Of a stretch of 64,000 nt of DNA, positions 27,478-35,355 are shown piece by piece. A program made the translations under genes and the position numbers. Under the pieces are notes generated by a model. It searched no databases, was not told where the DNA came from, and saw only the letters and a program-made list of their open reading frames with translations. The stretch covers positions 496,001 through 560,000 of the forward strand of contig NZ_JAUSXI010000001.1 of NCBI RefSeq assembly GCF_030815865.1. The letters are read 5' to 3'. Numbering within the stretch: the stretch's first letter is position 1; the number at the start of each line of letters is the position of its first letter. The DNA is from Arthrobacter globiformis. GTDB lineage: Bacteria; Actinomycetota; Actinomycetes; Actinomycetales; Micrococcaceae.

Positions 27478-28287
27478 TCACGGCTTCCTGGTCCGCACCA
27501 GTGCCGCGGTCCCGGCAGCCAGGCCGAGCAGGCCCGCGCCGAGGCCGACGATGCCGAACGTGTTGTCAGGCGAGGCCGCGACCGGGGTGGTCGACGCCGC
27601 CGCCGCCGTTTCTGCAGTTGTCCTGTCTGCGGCCGGGGCCGCCGAGGCAGCGGGTGCCGCATGGGAATGTTCGTCCGCGGCCGCGGTGGTGACGAACGAC
27701 GGGACCGGGTGCTCGGGCTCGGGCTGGCCGGCGGTTTCGGGCTGGTTCCAGTTCACCACCGTTCCGTCGGAGTAGGTCTGTGCCGCGGGCAGGGCCACGG
27801 TCGTCCCGGTTTCCGGAAGTCGGCCGACGGAGATGGAGAACGTCTGGTACTCATGCGGGCCGAGTTGGTGGGCCGCGTCGGCGGTCCAGGTGACCGTGGC
27901 GGCGGCCTTGGTGACCTTGGCCCCTTCCACGGTGACGGGTGCGGGCAGGGCCGCCTCGGTGATCTTCGCTGTCCAGCCGTCCATGGGCTTGACCGAAACG
28001 GAGGTGAACGGCGTTGCCGTGGGCAGCGTGACGCTGACTTTGGTGGTCTTGGCGGTAGCGGACTCGCTGGGAACCCTGAAGGTCAGCTGCGAGAAGGCCC
28101 CGGCCGAGGTTGTGGCCGGGTCCACGTGGACGTGGGCGGATGCTGAGCCGACACCCAGGACCATGAGACTGGCCGCCGCCGCTGCGACGGTGACGGTTTT
28201 CAGGCCAGAATTTTTCAGTGCGGAGGATTTCGAGGCAGAAGTTTTCGGGGCTCGGGACTTCGCAGCACGGTTTGTTGAGGTGGTCAT
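27478..28287 (-). CDS. YcnI-like (DUF1775) copper-binding protein, copy A
   Basis: 269 residues. A long Lys/Ser-rich N-terminus precedes the signal peptide (TVTVAAAAASLMVLGVGSASA), and the mature protein would begin HVHVDP, giving an N-terminal His, the position that binds copper in YcnI. The DUF1775 domain (about 50-185; VSVKPMDGWTAKITE holds a conserved Trp) is followed by a His/Ala-rich linker and a C-terminal membrane helix (IVGLGAGLLGLAAGTAALV) with basic anchor RTRKP. Copper handling is family knowledge. It pairs with the membrane protein 28402-29085; the same pair recurs mirror-imaged at 29292-30852. Confidence 0.9.
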   Translation of the reverse strand: MTTSTNRAAKSRAPKTSASKSSALKNSGLKTVTVAAAAASLMVLGVGSASAHVHVDPATTSAGAFSQLTFRVPSESATAKTTKVSVTLPTATPFTSVSVKPMDGWTAKITEAALPAPVTVEGAKVTKAAATVTWTADAAHQLGPHEYQTFSISVGRLPETGTTVALPAAQTYSDGTVVNWNQPETAGQPEPEHPVPSFVTTAAADEHSHAAPAASAAPAADRTTAETAAAASTTPVAASPDNTFGIVGLGAGLLGLAAGTAALVRTRKP

Positions 28288-28401
28288 GACGGGGCCTTTC
28301 GCGGGTGCTGCCGCGCTCACGCCGGGGGCAGCGGGGGTGATGGATGGTCAGGCAGCGTCCCGGCACCCCCGCCGCAGGCTCGATGGCCATACGCAGGAAA
28401 G

Positions 28402-29085
28402 TTACTGAATCGTGCGCGGGAGGGTCACCGGGGGCGGACCCCGAAGAGTGGCATGCCGCAGGTTGCGGCACTGGGCGGCTACTAAACCCGTGGGCCAGGC
28501 TGCAGGGCGGTGGCTGGCGGGCGTGAACCCGGCGGGCCGGGGGAGCTGCACCAGCGGCTGGAGCCACGCCAGGAGCTGCCACAGTGCGGCCTCGCCCCGC
28601 CGCAACAGCCAGGCGGTGGCCAGCATGGCGACAAGGTGGCCTGCCAGCATGGCGGGCGAGTTGGCGCCGTCGTCCATGGCCAAGGTTTCCACTGCCGCCG
28701 TGCAGTTCAGGCTCCCATGCCCGTAGTGCGTCGAACTGCCGGCCAGCGGTGTCAGGCCGCTGGGTAGCTGGGCAAGCGGCGGCTGGGCAAGGGGCAGTTG
28801 GGGCAGGGGCAGTTGGGGCAGGCAGGAAGCACCGGGGGAGAAAGCTGCAAAGGCCATGTGCAGCGTCAGCTGGCCGGCGCCGAGCAGCGCGAAAAGGACA
28901 GCGAACGACAGCTGCCGCCGCGCGAGCCAGACGGCCGGGGCCAACAGGACTGCTGCCGTCACGGCCACTGTCCCGATGTCCGGAGGATGGCCACCACCCA
29001 GCACGTGGCCGGCGGCGGCCAGAGAGACCGCCACCGCGGTGACCAGGGCCGCGCGGAAGAGGTGGAGGAAACCTCGGAGTTCCAT
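28402..29085 (-). CDS. Unfamiliar His-containing membrane protein, copy A
   Basis: 227 residues. Three or four hydrophobic segments (about 10-28, 40-58, 60-85 and 145-165), a loop of PQLPL-type repeats (about 90-108), and a Pro/Arg-rich tail. It is a paralogue of 29292-29924: both share AAGxHxxGGG, GQxxLHxAF and xHxVAxLxAxxLLxRGE. The three conserved His lie in or at membrane segments and could bind metal. Context: upstream of a YcnI-like gene on the same strand. No family name was recognised. Confidence 0.75.
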   Translation of the reverse strand: MELRGFLHLFRAALVTAVAVSLAAAGHVLGGGHPPDIGTVAVTAAVLLAPAVWLARRQLSFAVLFALLGAGQLTLHMAFAAFSPGASCLPQLPLPQLPLAQPPLAQLPSGLTPLAGSSTHYGHGSLNCTAAVETLAMDDGANSPAMLAGHLVAMLATAWLLRRGEAALWQLLAWLQPLVQLPRPAGFTPASHRPAAWPTGLVAAQCRNLRHATLRGPPPVTLPRTIQ

Positions 29086-29291
29086 CGGTGCCTCCCTCGC
29101 AGGCCCGGAGCTGCTGTAACACCTCCGACCGTAGATACGGCAGCGTGGGAAAACCTTGGGCCTAGGCCGGGTTTGTTACCGGTTTGGGCGCGCCCCGGAA
29201 TGGTGGTCCCGTAGCAGCAGCGGCGGGGGGCCGGACCGTAGAATTGCTGTGACCTCCGCTCTGCCCGTCGATCTTCCGGAAAGGACCGCTG

Positions 29292-29924
29292 ATGATGCCC
29301 CGTGCTTCGTTCCGGCTTTTCCGCACCGGGCTGATCGGCTCGCTCGTTATCGGGTTTGCCGCCGGCGGGCACCTTGCGGGCGGCGGCCAGCTTCCCTCGG
29401 CGTCCATCCTGGCGGCGCTGTTTGCTGTGACCCTGGTTCCGGTCGCCGCAATGACGCCGTTCCGGCTCTCGTTTCCTGCCCTGGCGGCTCTGCTGGGCGG
29501 CGGCCAGTTCTGGCTGCACTGGGCCTTCGACGCGCTGGGCGGCGTGGGTGCAGCCGCACCGAAGTCCGCGGCGCTGATGCCGGGCCATGCGGGTGCTTTA
29601 GATCCGGGTGCCATAACTCCAGACGCGCTGGCCGCCGCAGGGTCGGCAGCCGCCGGAGGCGTCCATTCCGCGGCATCCGACGGCGTCATGTTCGCTGCGC
29701 ACGCCGTGGCCACCCTGTGCGCCGCCGTCCTGCTGGCCCGCGGGGAACGCGTGCTGTCAGCACTTGCCTCCTGGCTGCGGCCGCTTATGCGCCGGCCCGA
29801 ACCCGCAGCTACCCTTCCCGCCCGCGTCCCCGCGCCTTTTCCAACTCCGGTCATCCTCCCACGCACTCGCGCAGGCATCCGGCTGCCAACCCGCCGCGGG
29901 CCGCCGCTGCCTTTGGCCGCCTAG
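29292..29924 (+). CDS. Unfamiliar His-containing membrane protein, copy B
   Basis: 210 residues, paralogue of 28402-29085. Shares the motifs AAGGHLAGGG, GGGQFWLHWAFDAL and AAHAVATLCAAVLLARGE, with hydrophobic segments near 12-30, 35-55, 65-80 and 135-155. The loop between helices 3 and 4 is Ala/Gly-rich and holds GHAG rather than the PQLPL repeats of copy A. It heads a two-gene plus-strand unit with the YcnI-like copy B. A role in copper transfer across the membrane is inferred only from context. Confidence 0.75.
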   Translation: MMPRASFRLFRTGLIGSLVIGFAAGGHLAGGGQLPSASILAALFAVTLVPVAAMTPFRLSFPALAALLGGGQFWLHWAFDALGGVGAAAPKSAALMPGHAGALDPGAITPDALAAAGSAAAGGVHSAASDGVMFAAHAVATLCAAVLLARGERVLSALASWLRPLMRRPEPAATLPARVPAPFPTPVILPRTRAGIRLPTRRGPPLPLAA

Positions 29925-30078
29925 ACGAGTTCCTTTCAGAACGGGCTGGTCCTTTACGGACGGTTCCGCTTTCAAGTCAGGGTCCGACGGCGGCGCGTAG
30001 CTACCTGCCCGTGTCGCCTTGATGGCGCATCGATGGTACATGGGCCGCTGACTGATTTTCCGTGAAAGGCACTACCTC

Positions 30079-30852
30079 ATGAACACCTCCATTCGCCGTA
30101 CCCTCAAGACCGCAGCAGCCGCCTCCCTCACCGCCGGCCTCCTGGCCGCCGGTGCCGCCGCCGCCTCCGCGCACGTCACGGTTGACCCCTCCGCAACCGC
30201 CGAGGGCGGCTTCACCAAGCTGACATTCAGCGTTCCGAACGAATCGGATTCGGCCAAGACCAACCGGCTGGAGGTCAAGCTCCCCACCGACACCCCGCTG
30301 ACCTCGGTCTCCGTGAAGCCGATGGACGGCTGGAAGGCGCAGGTGGTCACCACCACCCTGCCGAAGCCGGTGGAAATTGCGGGCGCAACGGTCACCAAGG
30401 CCCCAACCAGCGTGGTCTGGTCCGCCGATGCGGCCCACCAAATCGGGCAGAAGGAATTCCAGACCTTCACTCTGTCTGTCGGCCGGCTCCCGGCAGCCGG
30501 CACCACCCTGATGCTGCCCGCGGCCCAGGGCTACACCGACGGCACTACCGTCAACTGGGCCGACGCGGCCGAGGCCGAACACGACCACACGTCCGCAACA
30601 TCCTCCGACGCAGCTTCCGTTCCGGCCGCTGAAGAGAAGGAGCACCACCCCGCGCCCTCGTTCGTCATCACCGCGGCGGAAGCCTCTGATGGTTCCGCAA
30701 CGGCCACGCCGGACGCCGCGCCCGCATCGGAAACGCAGGCAACAGGTTCCAACGGCGGCCAGGCCGCGGGCTGGATCGGGCTGGTCGCGGGTCTTCTTGG
30801 CCTCGCCGCGGGCGCCACGGCCCTGGTCCGCACCCGCGCGGCCAAGAAGTAG
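30079..30852 (+). CDS. YcnI-like (DUF1775) copper-binding protein, copy B
   Basis: 257 residues. Signal peptide (TLKTAAAASLTAGLLAAGAA) ending in ASAHVTV, so the mature protein begins with His as in YcnI. DUF1775 domain with VSVKPMDGWKAQVVT, an acidic/His-rich spacer (EAEHDHTS, EKEHHPAPS), and a C-terminal membrane helix (WIGLVAGLLGLAAGATALV) ending RTRAAKK. It closely resembles copy A in the domain and in its C-terminal anchor but has a short N-terminus. Strong terminator behind. Confidence 0.9.
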   Translation: MNTSIRRTLKTAAAASLTAGLLAAGAAAASAHVTVDPSATAEGGFTKLTFSVPNESDSAKTNRLEVKLPTDTPLTSVSVKPMDGWKAQVVTTTLPKPVEIAGATVTKAPTSVVWSADAAHQIGQKEFQTFTLSVGRLPAAGTTLMLPAAQGYTDGTTVNWADAAEAEHDHTSATSSDAASVPAAEEKEHHPAPSFVITAAEASDGSATATPDAAPASETQATGSNGGQAAGWIGLVAGLLGLAAGATALVRTRAAKK

Positions 30853-30874
30853 CCCAAGGGCTGCATTAAACAGC

Positions 30875-30928
30875 AGCGGCCCGCGCCATCTCCTGGAACC
30901 GCCAGGGGACGGGCGCGGGCCGCTTTTT
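30875..30928 (+). terminator. Strong terminator between YcnI copy B and radA
   Basis: 13-bp stem AGCGGCCCGCGCC / GGCGCGGGCCGCT (30875-30887 with 30912-30924) followed by TTTT. It probably serves the plus-strand copper genes and could act for minus-strand radA too. Confidence 0.85.
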
Positions 30929-30963
30929 GCTGAACGGCGAACAGACCTCAGGCCAACAGCGGG

Positions 30964-32343
30964 TCAGGGCTTGGTGATGAGCAGTTCCAGAACCTCTGTC
31001 AGGTGGCCCACTTCCTTCACAGTAAAGCCTGCCGGGATGGGGCCGGGACCGGTGGGGCTGGCGGGAACCACTGCGTGCGTGAACCCCAGCCGGTGGGCCT
31101 CATGGATGCGCTGATTGATGCCGGGAACCGGGCGCACCTCGCCGGCCAGGCCCACCTCGCCGAAGGCGATGAGGCGCTGCGGCAGGGGTTTCTTATGCTT
31201 CGCGGACGCCACTGCCAGCGCTACAGCGAGGTCGGTGGCCGGCTCGCTGAGCTTCACGCCGCCCACCGTGGCCACGTAGGAATCGTCCTTTTGCAGCTGG
31301 CATCCGGCACGCTGCTGCAGCACCGCCAGGAGCATGGCCACCCGCGAACTGTCCAAGCCGCTGGTTGCCCGGCGCGGCTGTGAGTTCTGGGTCTCGGCGA
31401 GCAGGGACTGCACCTCGGCAAGCAGCGGCCTGCGGCCCTCCATGGTGACCGTGATACAGGTGCCGGATACCGGGTCCTTGGTGCGGGTGACGAACAGTCC
31501 GCTTGGATCGGCGAGGCCCAGGATGCCGTCCTCGGTGAGGTCGAAGCAGCCCACGTCGTCGGTGGGCCCGTAGCGGTTCTTGACCGCCCTGAGCAGGCGG
31601 AGGCGGGAGTGGCGCTCGCCCTCGAACTGGCAAACGACGTCCACCAGGTGTTCCAGCAGGCGGGGCCCGGCGATGGAGCCGTCCTTGGTCACATGCCCCA
31701 CCAGCAGCGTGGTCATGTTCCGGCGCTTGGCCGCCGAAATGATCGAGGCAGCCACCTCACGGACCTGGGAGACGCCGCCGGAACTGCCCTCCACGTCCGC
31801 GCTGCTGAGCGTCTGCACGGAGTCCACCACCAGCAGTTTCGGTTCCACCTTCTCCACCTGACCGAGCGCCTGGCCAAGGTCAGTCTCCGCTGAGAGGTAG
31901 AGGGTGTCCGCGATCGCGCTGATCCGCTCCGCCCGCAGTTTCACCTGGGCCGCCGATTCCTCGCCCGTCACATACAGGACGCTCTGCCCTGTCCGGGCGA
32001 ACTTGGCAGCCACGTCCAGGAGCAGGGTGGACTTTCCCACGCCGGGCTCGCCCGCGAGCAGGATGACGGCGCCGGGGACCACTCCGCCGCCGAGGACGCG
32101 GTCCAGTTCGTCCACGCCAGTGGGCAGGTAGGCGGCCGTGGTGGCGTCAATATCAGCAATGGGGCGGGCGGGCTCCAGAACTGTAGTGGCCGCCGTCGTA
32201 CGTGCCACCGCGGCGCCGGTTTCCTCAACGGTGCCCCACGCCTGGCACTCACCGCACCGGCCCACCCACTTGACCGTGGTCCAGCCGCATTCCGCGCATT
32301 TATAGCCCGGCGCCTTGGAAACCCGGGAAGTCTTTGTAGCCAT
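30964..32343 (-). CDS. radA: DNA repair ATPase RadA
   Basis: 459 residues. RecA-like branch-migration enzyme. N-terminal zinc finger C-x2-C-xn-C-x2-C (KCAECGWTTVKWVGRCGECQ), Walker A GEPGVGKST, Sms/RadA-specific KNRYG, and a C-terminal Lon-like domain (LAVALAVASAKHKKPLP). In actinobacteria radA often adjoins disA, which it restrains in some bacteria; here the two are separated by about 7 kb of inserted genes. Confidence 0.97.
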   Translation of the reverse strand: MATKTSRVSKAPGYKCAECGWTTVKWVGRCGECQAWGTVEETGAAVARTTAATTVLEPARPIADIDATTAAYLPTGVDELDRVLGGGVVPGAVILLAGEPGVGKSTLLLDVAAKFARTGQSVLYVTGEESAAQVKLRAERISAIADTLYLSAETDLGQALGQVEKVEPKLLVVDSVQTLSSADVEGSSGGVSQVREVAASIISAAKRRNMTTLLVGHVTKDGSIAGPRLLEHLVDVVCQFEGERHSRLRLLRAVKNRYGPTDDVGCFDLTEDGILGLADPSGLFVTRTKDPVSGTCITVTMEGRRPLLAEVQSLLAETQNSQPRRATSGLDSSRVAMLLAVLQQRAGCQLQKDDSYVATVGGVKLSEPATDLAVALAVASAKHKKPLPQRLIAFGEVGLAGEVRPVPGINQRIHEAHRLGFTHAVVPASPTGPGPIPAGFTVKEVGHLTEVLELLITKP

Positions 32344-32384
32344 TGCTCCACACTAACCGGGGCGTGTGACATTGCCCGACCGGT

Positions 32385-32479
32385 GGGTTTCGACAAGCAC
32401 AACCAGCGGTCGTGGGCCCAAGCTCTGCCAGCGGTCGTGGGCCCAAGCTTTACCAGCGGTCGTGGGCCCAAGCTCAACC
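32385..32479. repeat. REP-like half unit plus three 25-bp direct repeats
   Basis: GGTTTCGACAAGCACAACCA-like sequence (32385-32404) is followed by three 25-bp units at 32405-32429, 32430-32454 and 32455-32479, each starting AGCGGTCGTGGGCCCAAGCT and differing only in the last five bases. GGGCCC inside each unit is palindromic. It lies between radA and the FUSC pseudogene. Confidence 0.8.
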
Positions 32480-32487
32480 GGCGGCGC

Positions 32488-33614
32488 CTACAGCGGGGGC
32501 AGGAGGTCGCGCGCCTCGCGGGAATCGATGCCGGTGGCTTCCAACAGGTCCACCATGAGCGGCCGGAACAGCATCACCACGGTCTCGCCCTCGAGCTTCT
32601 GAACCTTCAGCATCCTCGGATGCAGCCGTCCGGCGATCTCGCCCAGGTCCTGCCGCGCGCTGCGCAGGTGGGCATGGCGGGCGCCCTCCTGCACCTCAGC
32701 CAGGCCGAGCGAGAGCTCTTCCACGGCCGCCCCTGTCTCCATCAGCACCTCGGCGATGTTCTCGGTGGCTTCGTCGGACAGCGCGGCGTGATTGATGGAG
32801 CTGGTGAGCCGGCGCGCGAAGACGCGGCTGTTGCGCAGGGCAAGGTCGATGTATTCGAGCGACTGCTCCAGCCGGTCCAGTTCTTCCCGGTGGCGCCGGT
32901 AGGCAGGCGCCAGCGTGGCCACCTCGCCGGACGCCCGCAGCGAGTGCCGCATGGCATCCACGAGAGGCTGGCTGTTCCGGCCCCGGACCAGGGCATGCCA
33001 GGGGCCCGGGTGGAATCGCTCTCGACCAGGGCTGCGGCGCATTCCCGGAGCACTTCCGCGAGTTCATGGAGCAGCTTCTGGACGTCCTTGCGCGGTTCCC
33101 GGCGGGGATCCTTGGGCGCCAGGATGGTGACCAGCAGCGCGACCACGCCGCCCACCACCGCGTCGATGCTGCGGGTGAAGGGGCCGCCGGCAGGCGCCGG
33201 CAGCAGAACCACCAACAGCGATTGCAGCGCCAGCTGGGTGGTGAAGATGTTGCCGCTGTCCAGGAAGCGGGCCAGCAGGATGGAGACCAAAAGCACGACG
33301 GCGGCCTGCCAGATCCCGGCCCCGAGCCAGTGGAGCAGCATGTCGCCCACGGCGATGCCGATGGTGCAGCCCAGGCCCACCTCCATCACCCTTCGCATGC
33401 GCAGATCGCGGGAGAAGCCGAGGGCGATCAGGGCGGACGTGGCGGCGAACAGAGGGCCGGTATGGCCCAGGACGTACTCTGCGAAGGCATAGGCTCCCAC
33501 GGCGCCGAAGGTCATCTGGATCCCGGGGACCAGTGAATTCCGGCTCCGGACCATCCCAGTCCTGATCCGGCCGCGAAGGAAGCGTCTGCTGGCGGAGAGT
33601 CCGGTCTGGGGCAT
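32488..33614 (-). pseudogene. FUSC-family aromatic-acid-type exporter, broken by a one-base frameshift
   Basis: The first frame (33614 to about 33010) encodes about 200 residues with membrane segments (MTFGAVGAYAFAEYVLGHTG, VVLLVSILLARFL and others) and the start of the cytosolic domain. A different frame (about 33012 to 32488) continues the cytosolic helical domain (ALVRGRNSQPLVDAMRHSLR onward) to a normal end. The shift lies in the run GGGGCCCGGG at 33001-33010, consistent with one lost base; restoring it would join VESDST to the WHALVRGRN frame. It is either a sequencing error or a true recent inactivation. Family: FUSC/aromatic acid exporter. Confidence 0.85.
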
Positions 33615-33705
33615 GGCTTCAGTCTATTGCCGGAGCCGCTGCGGACCGGGAACCGGCGGACCGGTTACAAGCCGCCGGGCGACCCGCCCCCGGGGCGCAA
33701 AAGTT

Positions 33706-33739
33706 AGGGCCGCCGTCGCAATGCAGCGACGGCGGCCCT
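33706..33739 (-). terminator. Terminator after the aldehyde dehydrogenase
   Basis: Perfect 14-bp stem AGGGCCGCCGTCGC / GCGACGGCGGCCCT with a 6-base loop, just past the stop at 33758; on the minus strand TTTTG follows nearby. Confidence 0.8.
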
Positions 33740-33757
33740 TAGGTTCCGGTGGTTGGG

Positions 33758-35179
33758 CTAGCCGTTGATGACCTGGGGGACGCCGAGGTGCTTGAGGCCT
33801 TCGACGCCGAATTCCAGGCCGTAGCCGGACTGTTTGGCGCCGCCGAAGGGGACGCGGGGGTCCACGGCGCCGTGCTTGTTGATCCAGACGGTGCCGGCTT
33901 CGATCCGGGCGGCGACTTCGCGAGCTGCGGCCAGGTTGGGGGACCAGACGGAGGCGCCGAGTCCGACGTCGAGCGCGTTGGCGTACTCCACGGCCTGGTC
34001 GATGGTGCTGTACCGGATGATGGGGAGGGCCGGGCCGAACTGCTCCTCGGCGACGAGCGGGTTGTCGTTGTCGATGTCCGCCACGAGGGTGGTCGGGTAG
34101 AAGTAGCCTGGCTGGTCGGCGCTGGGGTTGCCGCCGAGCAGGATCCGGGCACCACTCTCGCGGGCGGCGTCGACGAGGTTGGCGACGATGTCGTACTGGG
34201 CCTTGTTCTGCAGCGGGCCCAGGACGTTGTTCTCGTTCAGGCCCACACCCATGGGCATCGCAGCGGCCACTTTGGTGAGTTCTTCACAGACGGCGTCGTA
34301 GATGTCGTCGTGGACGTAGAGGCGCTTGAGGGCGGCGCAGGTCTGTCCGGTGTTGAGGAAGGCGCCCCAGAACAGGCCTTCGGCGATGGCTTTGGGGTCG
34401 GCGTCGGGCAGGACGATGCCGGCGTCGTTGCCGCCGAGTTCGAGGGTGAGGCGCTTGACGGTGTCGGCCGAGGATTTGATGATCGCCTTGCCGGCGGCGG
34501 TGGAGCCGGTGAACATGACCTTGCCGACGGCGGGGTGTTCGGCGAGGCGGGCGCCGACTTCGCGGTCGCCGGAGATGACGGACAGGACGCCGTCGGGGAG
34601 TTCTTCGTTGAGGACCTTGACCAGGGCCAGGACGGAGAGCGGGGTCATTTTGGAGGGTTTGACGACGGCGGTGTTGCCCATCCGCAGGGCGGGGGCGATC
34701 TGCCAGATGGTGATCATCATGGGCCAGTTCCAGGGGCCGATGGCGCCGACGACGCCGATGGGCTTGTAGTGGAGTTCGGCGTAGGTTTCGCCGTCGTCGA
34801 CGACTACTTCGGGTTTGAGTTCGGTGGTGGCGGTGGCGCGGAGCCAGGCGGCGCAGGCGCCGACCTCGAAGCGGGCGTTCGGGCCGTTGAGGGGTTTGCC
34901 CTGCTCGCGGGAGAGCAGCCGGGCGAGTTCCTCGGCGGAGCGTTCGACGGCGTCGGCGGCCTTGAGTAGCGCGGCGGACCGGGCGTCGTGGCCCAGCGCA
35001 GCCCAGGCCGGCTGGGCGGCGACGGCAGCAGCGACGGCGGTTTCGAGGTCCTCAACGGTGTGGACCGGCGCCTTGCCGACGACGCCGCCGGTGGCGGGAT
35101 CGAAAATGGTCCGGGTCTCGCCGGAGCCGGGGGTGATGGACGCGAGCAGGGCATCGTAGGTTTCCAAGAGGTACTCCAC
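33758..35179 (-). CDS. NAD(P)-dependent aldehyde dehydrogenase (candidate aryl-acetaldehyde dehydrogenase)
   Basis: 473 residues, complete ALDH superfamily enzyme. Starts at GTG 35179. Nucleotide region PWNWPMM, catalytic Glu in TLELGGNDA, catalytic Cys in NTGQTCAALKR, and EEQFGPALPI plus PFGGAKQSGYG near the C-terminus. In this island it is a good candidate for oxidising the (hydroxy)phenylacetaldehyde made by the copper amine oxidase to (hydroxy)phenylacetate, but specificity cannot be read. It has its own promoter region (35180-35296) and terminator, so it is a separate unit from the hpa operon. Confidence 0.9.
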   Translation of the reverse strand: MEYLLETYDALLASITPGSGETRTIFDPATGGVVGKAPVHTVEDLETAVAAAVAAQPAWAALGHDARSAALLKAADAVERSAEELARLLSREQGKPLNGPNARFEVGACAAWLRATATTELKPEVVVDDGETYAELHYKPIGVVGAIGPWNWPMMITIWQIAPALRMGNTAVVKPSKMTPLSVLALVKVLNEELPDGVLSVISGDREVGARLAEHPAVGKVMFTGSTAAGKAIIKSSADTVKRLTLELGGNDAGIVLPDADPKAIAEGLFWGAFLNTGQTCAALKRLYVHDDIYDAVCEELTKVAAAMPMGVGLNENNVLGPLQNKAQYDIVANLVDAARESGARILLGGNPSADQPGYFYPTTLVADIDNDNPLVAEEQFGPALPIIRYSTIDQAVEYANALDVGLGASVWSPNLAAAREVAARIEAGTVWINKHGAVDPRVPFGGAKQSGYGLEFGVEGLKHLGVPQVING

Positions 35180-35296
35180 TTCGAGTAGGAAAGTGCGCTC
35201 AACCGGGCGGCGAGGCGGGCATACCTAAGTGTTGTCCGTCGGCGGGGACGCTGGCTTGTCTTTGGGTGCAGAACCCTTGATTTGAGGCGAACGACT

Positions 35297-35334
35297 GCTG
35301 GCCGGAGCGAACCACAAGTGTTGCTCCGGCCAGC
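35297..35334 (-). terminator. Terminator of the hpa operon (after the MHS permease)
   Basis: 12-bp stem GCTGGCCGGAGC / GCTCCGGCCAGC with a 14-base loop, 22 bases past the stop of the permease. No U-run, so it may be Rho-assisted. Confidence 0.65.
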
Positions 35335-35355
35335 CGTAAGTGCTGGTGTGCAGGT

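Noticed and set aside
32405..32479. CRISPR array
   Set aside because: Three 25-bp units abut without spacers and no cas genes are near; it is a tandem repeat.
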